Assembly (NCBI GenBank): GCA_034008185.1
Contig: CM067081.1
Coordinates: 930,001 to 994,000, forward strand
DNA from: Gorsachius magnificus
Lineage: Eukaryota > Chordata > Aves > Pelecaniformes > Ardeidae
Reading direction: 5' to 3'
Length of the DNA stretch: 64,000 nucleotides
A program made the translations under genes and the position numbers. Below the pieces are notes generated by a model. The model did no database searches. It saw only the letters and a list, made by a program, of their open reading frames with translations, and was not told the origin of the DNA. Shown here piece after piece: positions 11,501 to 23,500 of the stretch; the stretch's first letter is position 1, and every line of letters begins with the position of its first letter.

Positions 11501-14500
11501 GGCACGGCGGAGGGGGTGAGGGCATGGGTGCCTATAGAGGATGGGCACGGCGGGGGGAGCTGAGGGGCACTGTGGTGCCTATAGGGGATGGCCACGGCGG
11601 GGGGAGATGAGGGCACTGGTGCCATTGAGGGGATGGGCACGGTTGGGGGTGGGGGTGAGGGGCACTGGGTGCTATAGGGGTGGGCACTGCCACGCAGCGG
11701 GTGGCCAGGTTGGGGGTGAGGGCACATGGTGCCTATAGGGATGGCACGCGGGGTGGGTGAGGGGCACTGGGTGCCTATAGGGGATGGGGCACGACGGGGG
11801 GGGATGAGGGGCATCTGGGTTTGCCAAATTAGGGGATGGGCCCGGCGGGGGGGGGGGTGAGGAGGCAACTGGGTGCCTATAGGGGATGGGCACGGCGGGG
11901 GGGGGATGAGGGGCACTGGGTGCCTATAGGGGATGGGCACGGCGGGGGGGGCTGAGGGGCACTGGGTGCCTATAGGGGATGGGCACGGCGGGGGGGGGGG
12001 TGAGGGCACTGGGTGCCTATAGGGGATGGGGCACGGCGGGGGGAGCTGAGGGGCACTGGGTGCCTATAGGGGATGGGCACGGCGGGGGGGGGATGAGGGG
12101 CACTGGGTGCCTATAGGGGATGGGCACGGCGGGGGGGGGAATGGGGGCACTGGGTGCCTATAGGGGATGGGCACGGCGGGGGGGGCTGAGGGGCACTGGG
12201 TGCCTATAGGGGATGGGCACGGCGGGGGGGGGATGAGGGGCACTGGGTGCCTATAGGGGATGGGCACGGCAGGACCTGGCCCAGCTGCCCAGGGACCTAA
12301 TGCAAGCAGAGGGACACTTGCCCGCTTCTGGGGGATGCTTGCCCACATCAGGACGATGCTTGCCCAGGTTGGGGGTGACGCTTGCCCATGTCAGGATGAT
12401 GCTTGCCGGTTGTGGGGATGCTTGCCCACATCAAGACAATGCTTGCGAGGTTGGGGGTGATGCTTGCCCATGTCAGGATGATGCCTGCCCATGTCTGGAT
12501 GATGCTTGCCCCAGTTGGGGTTGATGCTTGCCCACAGCAGGACGATGCTTGCCCAGGTTGGGGGTGACGCTTGCCCATGTCACGATGATGTCATCCCCAG
12601 CGCTTCCTCCCGGCTGCACATGGTGTCCTGCTCGGCCGCTGGCGTGGCCACCCCACGGGGTCCCCCCTGTGCCTGCACCCCCCTGCCCACCCCGAGGGGT
12701 TGGCATTTTGCAAGAGTGGCTTGGGGCCAGGCTGGGGGGCCCTGAGCCACTGGGGGGGCCTCGGAGGCTGCCAAGGGCAAGCGCCGGGTCATGGCTTCCT
12801 CTGGGCCGCGTCCCTCTCCAGTTGCTGCTGCCCCCCCCAGCCCCGGGCCACCCTGGGCGTCCCCGGGCCAGGGAGCAGGAGGTGACAGGGACGGTGGCCA
12901 CCCCGCACCCAACAAGGCTCCAGCGCCCATGACGCCACCTCCCGCAGGGTGATCGCAGCCGCCGCATTCAACACCGGGTGCATCTCACCTGCTCCTGAAA
13001 ATGGTCGGATTTGATGCCCCCCCCCGGCCCTGTGCCAGCAGCGGGGGGGTCGTAGGGCAGTGAGCGATGGCCATGGCAGAAAGCTCCTTCCCCCTGTTCA
13101 CCCGGGGCTGGGCACAGCCTGGCAAGCCTGGGGGGAGCGGTGGTGGCCCTGGCAGAGGTTTGGCTTTGGGGTGGCGTTGCCTGCAGGAGAGCAGCCCCCC
13201 CTGCCACCCCCAGCTTTGGGCCGGGGGGGCCAGGGGAGCCGTTGCTGGTGGGGAGGAGGACGGCCGATAAGGTGCCCAGTTGACGGCGCAACGGCAGGCG
13301 TTGCACCAACCCGACCCTGCCCGGAGCGGGATCCGATCGGCTGGGCACGGCGGCGGTGGGGGGGGGAATTGGGGGGTGCATGGGGCGATGGGGCACCCAC
13401 GCTGCCCTGCGGAGCCGGAGGGGGACATGCAAGGCCCGGGGATGCTCTGGCAGCGGGGGATGACCGGGAGAGTGGGCAGAGCATCGGGGAGGGCGTTTTG
13501 GGGAACCGGGGTGTTATCTGTGCTCGGACTCTGCGGCTGCTGGTCCTGCCCGCCCCGGGGTGGCGGGGGGGGGCCCACAGGGACAGAAGCCATTTCCTCC
13601 CAAACCCTCCGAGATGTCCCCAGCGAGGTGGCGGAGGTGTCCTTGGCCATCGCGCCCTGCCTGCAGAAACCCAGGTGGCCAGGGGCCCGTCCCCGTGCTG
13701 CTGCCCTGGGGGCTCGTGCTGCAGCCCCCCGCCCCCGGCCCGGGGGGGCAAACGCCATCCGGGGTGGCCCTGCTCTTGCTGTGGGCTCTGTGGCATTGCG
13801 GGTTGTCACCTCCCTGTCCCTGGGTCCCTGCACCCCGGGGTGCCAGTTCCTCTGCCCCAGCAAGCCCCTGGGAGCTGCTGGGAGCAACACTGCTGCCCTG
13901 GGCTGCCAGACAGCTCCCTGCCTGCACTCCCTGCCTGCGCCCCTGCCTGCACTCCCCTGCCTGCACTCCCCTGCCTGCCCTCCCTGCCTGCCCTCCCTGC
14001 CTGCGCCCCTGCCTGCACTCCCTGCCTGTGTTCCCTGCCCACATTCCCTGCCTGCCCTGCCTGCCTGTGCCCTGCCTGCGCCCCTGCCAGCACACCCTAA
14101 TGTATGGATGGTTGCGGCGGGTTCCCATGGAAATGGCTGCTGCGGAATGAGGTCAGGCCTGACCCAGAGCAGAGCCAGCGCTCGCCGCCGAGGGAGAAGT
14201 TTCCTCCGCACAGCCCAGCCCCAGCCCGGGGACAGCTCTGGTGCGGTGGCCGTGGGGCCGGGGGTCACCAGGGCCCAGGCTTGGCCATCCCCAGGGACCG
14301 CTGGGTGCCGGGGCAGCCTTGGCCGCACCGGGCATCCTCCAGCGTGGCCACGGGGCTGTGCCGTAGCCGTGCCGGGGTCCTCCAGCGTGGCCACGGGGCC
14401 GTGCCTAGCCGTGCCGGCGTCCTCCAGCGTGGCCCCGGGGTCCTCCAGCGTGGCCACAGGGCCGTGCCGGGGCCGTGCCGGGCTTCAGTGCTCAGTGGGA

Positions 14501-17500
14501 CGGGTCCTGCCCTGGCTGCTCCAGCTCGGGGCTGCGGGGTCGGGGATGGGGACGGTGGCTTCGGGAAGGGGGGGTCGGTTCCCCTTTGTGGGGCTGCCCA
14601 GGGTTCAGCTCCCTGCCCGCCTCCTCTGCCTTCGGGGATGGTCAATCCGGGGCCTTTCTATGCCCTGAAGAAACTTCCTCTTAATTTCCTGCCCTTCAGA
14701 ATGCCGTAACCCCAGAGATTTCTATTTATTGCCCGGCCGCCTGCGGTTGTCAGGACGGAAGCAAGCGGGGAGCGGGCAGCGGGAGCGGCCGAGCCCGACG
14801 CCCCGGGGCTCTGCAGGCAGGAGAGACCCTGGGGTCCCTCGTCTCCCCCGGCCGAGGTTTTGGGGCTGGGGGCTCTGGGTGCTGCTCGCTGACCCCGGCG
14901 AAGCCCCAGGCTCCATGTCCAGGGGGCTTCTCGCCGCCCCGGCTCTCCTGTGCCCACCCCACCGTGGGGACCCTGCTGGGAAGGGGGCGTCCCCAGGACC
15001 CCTGTCCCGCTCGGGGGACCCCGTGGCCACCTGCAAACCAGCCAAGGAAGCGGCACCGCCGGTGTTTGGGCTGGAGGAGGGGAAAAACCAAACCCCAACC
15101 TGAGCTGGGACGTGGGCTTCAAGGCTTCTGGTGGCCTTGGGAGCCAGATAAGGAGCCTGAGCCGCGGCGGCAGCGGCGCCGAAGGGAGGTTGGGTGCTGG
15201 AAAATATTTTCAGGCTAGAAAATCACCGGTGTCACCCCAGCAAGGTGGAGCCTTGGCCGCGGGAGGCTGGTTAGGAACGGGGCTGGGGGCTTGGGGTGTT
15301 TGTTGGGGCTTGGGGTGTTTGCTGGGGGGCCTCTTGCAGCCCGCGTCCCCCCCCGATGGCCACGCTTGCTCCTCTCTCCCGCAGCGTCTCTGCCAAAGAG
15401 GAGGTCCCCGTCCCCGCCACCGGCGTCCCCCCGTCCCCGCCGGCCGTCCTTCCCCGCACGAAGACACCGGCCCCGCCACCGCCGGAGCTGCCGTCCAAGG
15501 CCAACCTCCCCTTCGTGCCTGAGTTTGGTGAGTACGAGGGGTCCCGGGCCCCCCCAAATCATCTTCCCTTGCGACGCCTGCCCTGATCTGTCCGCCCAGG
15601 GTGCATCCCATGGGTGCTGTGCCTTTCTCTCCCGTCCGTTTGTCCCTCTGCCCTGCACAGCCTTGCCTGGGGCCCTCCCTCCTCCATCCCCTTCTTTGCC
15701 TTCTGGGCTGGGGATTTTCCGGGGGTGCAGGATCGGTGTGGGGGATTTGGGGTGCTCGGGGTGGGGGGTGGGGGGGGAGCAAAGGTTTGCATGGGCTCTG
15801 AGAGCAACTGCAGCAGTTCATGGGGGAAAACCAAACCCCTGGGGGCTGTTCAATGCGTGCGCCTTCGGGTGCCCCTGAGCTGCGGCCGGTGGGGGCTGGG
15901 GGAGCCGGACGCAGCCCTCAGCCCCGGTGCCGGGACCCCCGGCTCCCTGCAGGGCTTTCAGCAGCTCTTTGCACCCCCCGGGCCCCCTCCTCGGGCGCTC
16001 ACCGGGGCTCCACCAGCTGCAGGGAGGGATGCGGTGTTGGGGACCCGGTGCAGGGGTGCAGCTCCGGTCCCCGAAGCATCGCCCGGTTGGGGGGCTGCCC
16101 CAGGTGGTCCGGGCTCCGCTGCTGCGTCACGGCAGTAACTCCGCTTTATCCGCTCCTTTATTGAATCGCCCGAGTCCCGCTGGAATGGCTCTGCTGGAAG
16201 GAAGAGGAAGGGCAGGGCTCTGCGGGGTGCTGGGTGCCTGCCCGGGGTTCAGCAGCCGTGCGAGAAGTGGCACTGGTTTAACTGGGGTGTGCTTCAAAAG
16301 CTAGGGGAAGCCGTGGATGGCAAGGTTATCCCCCTGCCGGGGGGTGCGGGGGGGGGGGGGGAAAGCGGCTCCTGCCCTGGACCCCCTCAGCTCTGCTGCT
16401 CCCCGGCACCAAAAGCCAGTGAGCGCTGGGTGCTGCAAAGTCTGGGGTGCGGGGGAGCATCCACCTGCACCCCTCGCCCCTGCGCAGCCCGGGAGCACCC
16501 TCGCCCTGCGCCGGGGCTCCCTGGGCCGTACCAGCATCCTCGGGATTGGGATTTTGGGGGAAATCTGGTCCGGTTATCACGGGGTTGGGGAGGGGGTGTC
16601 TGCGAGGGGCAGGCTGGCTGGGGCCGCTTGCCCCCGCGGGATGGGTGCTTGCTGGCCAGGATTTCGGCTGCCATGGGTGCTGGGCAGGAGGAACCAGCTC
16701 CTTGCTCCTGTCCTTCTCCGGGATCTTATTTCCCGTGGGTGCGGAGGCTCAAGAGCCGCTCGCTGCTCCCGGCCGATAAGGAATGGAGGGGGAGGGAGGG
16801 AAATCCACCCCGAAAAAACAAACTGTAGGAAAAGCCCCTGGGAACCCCCAGCAGCAGGAGCTGCCGGGCAAAGCCACGGTGCCGAGGCTGGTGGCACCCA
16901 AGTCCCCTCCCGGTGGTGCCAGGAAAGCGGTGACGGTGCTGGGAGCTGCCACCAGCTGGACTTTGCCCTTCCCTGCTCTTCTCCAAATTCCTGGATAACC
17001 CCCCCCCCCGCCGTTGTCGCACCCACGGAGTGGCTGTTGGCCAAGGGCAGAGCGAGGGGGGCAACCTGCCGTGCCAGCATCCTCCCGGCCGGGCTCCGCC
17101 ACCGTCCCCGTCCCCATGCCGGCATGGGGATGGGCAGAGGGGTGGCAGGGGGTGACGGGGCCCCTCCGTGCCGATTCCCAGCCTCTTCCCTCCGCTTTTG
17201 CAGATGACTCGGACTACGAGGACTCCGCCTGGGAGGAGGATTTAGCCGGTCCCACCGGGCAGATGGCCGACAAGGTTGGTCCCACCATGGGGCTTGGTGG
17301 TGGGGAGGAGAGAGCGGGGTGACCGTCCCGTCCCCCCCCCCGAGGGTGCTGGTGTCGGGCTGCTTTGGAGATGGCGCTGGGGGCTGGAGGAGCAGCTCTG
17401 CAGCAGCCGGGGAGGGGGGGCTCTGCCTCGCCCGGCACCCTCTGGGTCTCCCACGGGGGCTGGAACCGGCTCACGGGCAACGCCGGGGCCCCCGGGGAGC

Positions 17501-20500
17501 AGCACCCCCCCGCTCTCCCCCCCCCGGTGCAGCCTCTCTGCAAACTTGCGTGCGCAGGGTGCGTGCTGGTGGGCACCCGCAGCATCGCAGCCTGAGCTGC
17601 ATCCCTGCAGCGTGGGGGATTTACAGACCTGGCGGGGGGCTGGAGGGGGGCGCTGAGGGGCTGCAGCGGCCGCAGAGACCCCTGGGCTCCAGGAGCCCCC
17701 GGCTGCCTTCGCCTGGGAAGGGGCTGGTGGGGAGGGACGGTGCCGTGGCTGCCTCCCACCCAGGCCCCAGGACTGCAGGGGGGGCAAGGGCTTGGGGCAA
17801 ACAGCCCTGGCAACTTGCTGGCCACCGGCTCCCCACTCCCAGCACTCCCCGGCCACCCCTCACCCAGGCCACGCTCGCCCCCGGGGCAGCTCTCAGCCAC
17901 GGGTGGGTGCCCGGCCCTGGCCAGCGAGGGGGCGAACGCTGGATTGCTTGGGGCAAAAAGCAGAGGTTTTGGGTGCTGTATCCTGCCCGGTGCTCAGCTC
18001 CTCCCTGGGCCGCGGTCCCCGCCGGCTGCAGCCAGGAGCGGGCCCCTTCCCCGGGGCCGGCAGCGGGGGCACCTGCGGACCCGGGAAATGCGGGCGGCGA
18101 TTTTGCACCTTGACCCCTCCCGGTGTGGGCAGGCGGGGATTTGGGGGGTCAGTGAAGGGACCCCAGCGTCAGCCACGCCTGTCCCCGCAGGAGGATGCTG
18201 AGCCTGTGCCGGGGCGGCCGCGGTCCCTGCGTGCCAGCAGCCTCTTCAGCGAGGACGAGCTCATCGAGGACTACTATGACGCTCCCCCCTCCAAGTAGGA
18301 GCCCCCCCTGCCCCGCTGGCGTGCGAGCAAGCACGGAACAGCACGCGTGTGCACGTGGGGCAGGAACACGCGTGTGTGTGCGCGTGCGTGCGTGTGCACG
18401 GGGGGGGGGGGGGGGGGGCGGGTGTGCACGGGCATGCACGATTGGGGATGCTCGTGCGGGGCACGCGTGCAGCCTGGGGGAGAGTGTGGGGGGTGCCGGG
18501 GTCCCCGCGCCCGCATGGCTTCGCAGTGTGCGCGCATGAGCAAGGATCAGCCCCGCGCATCTCTGGGTTTGGGGCTGTGGCCCTGGGGGTGCCCCCCTCC
18601 CCCTTCCCAGGGCTGGGATCCGGGTCCCCGCTACCCCAGGAACTGGGGGAGGCGCTGGGACCCCCACCAAGGGCACCGCCACCAGGGTCCCCGCTTGCCA
18701 ACAGCCACCCGGGGGGGAAGGGGCCGAAGTGTGCGGGGGGGGCCGTGCCCGCCCGGCCACCAGCCCCCCCGGGAACCTCTAGCTCTTAACCCCCCCTCCC
18801 TCGGCTCCTCGTCCCCAGCGGTGGCAGCGGCTGGAGTGACAACGCCTTCTCCGGCAGCAGCCCCGGCACGCTCAGCGACGGCATGGCCAGCACCGCCGTC
18901 CCGCTCTCGCCCACCATCAAAGCGGGGTGGCTGGACAAGAACCCGCCGCAGGGGTGTGTTACGCGCCGGGGGGCCGCGGACCCCCCCGCTGCCTCGGCAC
19001 GCGTGCCCTGGAGGGAAGGTGCTCCCCCCCCCCCCCCCCCCTTTTTTCCGCCTGTAATTCTTGCTCACCGGGTGTAATTTTGCTTCGTCAAAATGCTGTC
19101 CCAAGGAGCCCCTCCAGCTCCCTTGGCCCCCCTGATTTAGGCTAAAAATGCCCCTTTTTGGGGAAGAGCCATCCTTGGAGTGGGTGCCACCCACGGCTGC
19201 CAGCTGAGGAGGAGGAGGAGGGCGGGCGGCTGCTTGAACTTCCCCTGGGCCCCACGCCGCGGGCCGGGCTGGCTGGGAAGCGAGCACGAGCCACCTCTGC
19301 TCTGGGGTAGCCCTGGAATAGCCACGATCCCCAAAAGCAGCTGGCGGGGGAGAAAGCGGGGTGTTGGGGGCTGCCTGCCACCGCCGCCAGCCCAGCTCCT
19401 GCGCCGGACGCCCCTCGGTGTGGGGCCGGGGGCCCCCCCCGGGGCCCGGCCCCGGGCCTGTGGCCACCCGCCAGAGCAGGGTGGCCGGCTGCGAAGTAAA
19501 ACTATGGGGGCTGCTGGGGGTGGGGCTCAGGGGCGAGTGAGCCCAGGGAGCCCAGCGAGCCCAGGGAGCCCAGTGTGCCCAGTGAGCCCTGGGAGCCCAG
19601 TGTGCCCAGGGAGCCCAGTGTGCCCAGTGAGCCCAGGAGCCCAGTGTGCCCAGGGAGCCCAGGAACCCAGCAAATCCAGGGAGCCCAGTGTGCCCAGTGA
19701 GCCCAGTGAACCCAGCAAGCCCAGTGTGTGCAAGTCCAGGGAGCCCAGCGAGCCCAGGGAGCCCAGGGAGCCCAGGAACCCAGCAAATCCAGGGAGCCCA
19801 GTGTGCCCAGTGAGCCCAGGGAGCCCAGTGTGCCCAGTGAGCCCAGGAGCCCAGTGAGCCCAGGAGCCCAGTGAGCCCAGGAGCCCAGTGTGCCCAGTGA
19901 GCCCAGGAGCCCAGGGAGCCCAGTGTGCCCAGGAGCCCAGTGTGCCCAGTGTGCCCAGTGAGCCCAGGAGCCCAGGGAGCCTAGGGAGCCCAGGGAGCCC
20001 AGGAACCCAGGGAGCCCAGCGAGCCCAGCGTGCCCAGTGTGCCCAGTGAGCCCAGGAACCCAGGGAGCCCAGCGAGCCCAGTGTGCCCAGTGAGCCCAGG
20101 AACCCAGGGAGCCCAGCCCAGTGTGCCCAGGGAGCCCAGTGTGCCCAGGGAGCCCAGCACACCCAGGGAGCCCAGCACACCCAGGTAGCCAGCACACCCA
20201 GTGAGCCCAGCATACCTGGGGAGCATGCTTGCCCCCATCCCAGCACAGAACCAGCTCGGGGAGTCACCGCGCCAGCTGGGAGGCAAAAATCGAGCAGGAG
20301 ACGTGCGGGATATTTGGGGGCTGCTCAGCCCAGGCTAGGAGGAAGGCCCGAGGCTGCAGCCCCGCCGAGGAGCGGGGAGCTCCGGCCGCTGGCAGCGGGG
20401 CAGCCTGGCTGCTGGGGAAGGGAGAGCGGCTGGAGGGTCCCTGGGAAGCTGCTCCGGAGGCTGCTCGGGGTGGAGCTGGAGCCCGGGGAAGGCAGTGGAA

Positions 20501-23500
20501 GGCAAACCAGAACCCCCAATGCTCCAGCAGCTAAAGGCAGGGCAGGGCTGGGGGGCTCTGCACCCCACGAGCCAGGGACGAGCTCCGGCCGGGGAGACAG
20601 GGGCGCCTGCGGCAGAGCCCGGGGCTTTTACTCCCGGTTGCTGTTGCTGGTTACGTAAAGGCCGAGCGCCGGGGTCACGTGCGGCGATGGCGAAATCCCT
20701 CCTGAGCAAACAAACCCTTGAGCAACAGGCGCCGGGGATGGGGGGGCCCTGGGGCTGCGGCGCTGGTGGGGGGGCTGCATCGCAGGGCTTGCCCGAGCCG
20801 TGTGGGGGCGGCGGGGGAGCTGGCTTGGGGAGCCCTGACGTGGGGTTTAGTGCCTTGCCCTGCGCCGTGTGGCCAGCCTGCGGGCTGGGCTGGGGAGGGC
20901 AGGGGTGTCCCCGGTGGTCCCCCCCTCTCCCCCTGCATCCCCATCCCGATAGAGATGCTCGGCTTCTCCTTCTGCCGTGCAAGAGCCCCGGGTGCCACCA
21001 GCACCACCCGGCATGCGTCCCCCGGATTGAACCCTCACCAGCTTGTGGGTCCTGAGCAGTAATTGCAAATAGGGATTTGGGGGGGCTCTTAGGGGAAGCC
21101 CCCTTTCCCAGCCCCGTGTTTGAGTTGGGGCCCGGAGGAAAGCATGAAGCCCCCATCGCCATCCCCAGCAGTGACACGAGGGCTGGGGACAGGGTGGGGG
21201 ATCGATGGCGAGGTGGCCCCAGGCTTTCGGCGGCCCCTTAAGGGCGGGTGCGCCCGGGCCGGGGGGGGCCGGGGGGGGAGGGAGGGGAGGGGGCTGCTGC
21301 AGCCCCGGGGGGCTCAGCCCACCCTTCCTGCACCCCAGCCCCTCGGGAGCAGCGCCGGCCTCGGGTGGGCTGCAGCACCCGCTGCCTCCCGGCTGCCTGC
21401 CCCAGGCGGGGGGCGCAGCTGGGTCACCCGTCCCCCCCCGCCCCGGGGGGTCCCCCCTCCCTGCCCTCCAGCCCCTCCCGCCTGTCCCTTCCCTGTCCCC
21501 TCCAACATGTCCTGCCTGTCCCTTCCCTGTCCCCTCCAATCATCCGCTGTCCCTTCCCTGTCCCCTCCAACATGTCCTGCCGTCCTTTCCCTGTCCCCTC
21601 CAATGCATCCCGCCTGTCCCTTCCCTGTCCTCTCCAATGCATCCTGCCTGGTCCCTTCCCTGTCCCCTCCAACATGTCCCACCAGTCCCTTCCCTGTGCC
21701 CTCCAACACATCCCACCAGTCCCTTCCCAGTCCCCTCCAACGCATCCCGCCTGTCCCTTCCCTGTCCCCTCCAACGCATCCCGCCTGTCCCTTCCCTGTC
21801 CCCTCCAACGCATCCCGCCTGTCCCTTCCCTGTCCCCTCCAACGCATCCCGCCGGTCCCTTCCCAGGTCCTACATCTACCAGAAGCGCTGGGTGAAGCTG
21901 GACGCCGACTACCTCCGCTATTTTGACAGTGAAAAGGTGGGTGGGGAGGGAGGATTTGGGGGCTGGGGGTGAGAAGGCGCAGCGGGGCCTCATCCCTCCG
22001 GGCATCCCGGCCACGCGACGTGGCCGTGCCAAGGGGCAGCATCCCGGGCCGGCTGCTGGGGTGGGGGGTGGGATGCTGGCAGCCTCCCGGGCGCAGATGC
22101 GGCACCCATCCTGCCTCCCCGAGGCCGTGGTGCTGAGCAGCATGTCTCTCCCCTCTCCTCCCTGCCCCCAGGATGCCTATTCCAAGCGGTTCATCCCCGT
22201 CTCCTCCATCTCCTGCGTCGCCAGTGTTGGGGACCAGAAATTCGAGGTCGTCACCAACAACCGCAACTTCGTGTTTCGGGCCGAGAACGACGGTGAGCGA
22301 TGGGGGTCCCTGCTCGTGGGTGGCCCCAGCCGCTCCCCGACCCCTGGCCCAGGGGCTGATCCTGACCCATCTCCCCCTCTGGCCCCACAGGGGACCGTAA
22401 TGAGTGGATACGGACCCTGCAGCAGGTCGTGGAGGAGCAGAAGAGCAAAGCCCCGGAGAGGACGGCGATGCCCCCCACCGCAAACGACGCCACCGACCCG
22501 GCCGACAAAAGCGGCTTCCTGGAGCTGCGGGGGTTTAAGCACAAACTCTTCGTGGCGGTGGTCGGGGACAAAGTTTTCCTCTACAAGAACGCGGAGGTGA
22601 GCGGCTTGGGGGGGGGAAAGGGGGGGCTATGGTACCGCAGGGGACCCTGATGCTGTTTTGAGGGGGACCCCGTCCCTTCGTGGCCACAGCCCGAGCAGAG
22701 TGGCCGTGAGCTGGGGCACCCTGGGGCTGCCACCGCAGGATCTTGGGGTCCCCCCTGGGAGCATCGCACCCACTGCAGCTTCCCCCAGAGCCTGCAGCAC
22801 CCCTGGGGGCTGGGAGCTGGGCTGGGAAGGGGCACGGGGACTGCGTCCCCGTGCCCCTTCCCAGCCCAGTTCCCAGCCCCTGGCCCCAGTGGGGTGTGCG
22901 GGTGGCCCCAACGCCAGCTCCCACCAGCTCCGTACCCCCCCCAACTGCCCTCCCTCACCCCCCCCTCGCCCGCCAGGATTATCGGCTGGGGATCGGCATC
23001 ACCTACATCGAGATGAACGTGGGGAACGTCAAGGAGCTGGACCGCAGGGGCTTCGATCTCACCACGCCGTACAGGATCTTCAGGTCAGCCGAGGGAGGGG
23101 AGGGGGTGCCAGCGGCGCTGACCCCCTTTTCCCCCCCACCATCCTTCACCCCCGCCCCCCCCCATCCCTGCTGGCAGCTTCTCCGCCGATTCGGACCAGG
23201 AGAAGGAGGAGTGGGTGGAAGCCATGCAGCAATCCATCGCCGAGGCTCTCTCCAACTCGGAGGTGGCGGAGAGGATCTGGGCGCTGGAGTCCAACCGCTT
23301 CTGCGCCGACTGCGGCTCGCCCCAGCCCGACTGGGCTTCCATCAACCTCTGCGTCGTCATCTGCAAGAGATGCGCAGGTACCCGCATCCCAGGGGGGGTT
23401 GGGGGGGTGAGAAGGGGCCATGCAGCCCCTGCCCTGGGTGGCTCGGCCTCTCCCACCCCAAAACAGGTCCCTAACGGCTCCTCTCATCGGGCAGGGGAGC

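Noticed and set aside
19502..20267. Collagen- or leucine/glycine-like open frames on the minus strand
   Set aside because: Translation of the 9-bp GAGCCCAGT array.
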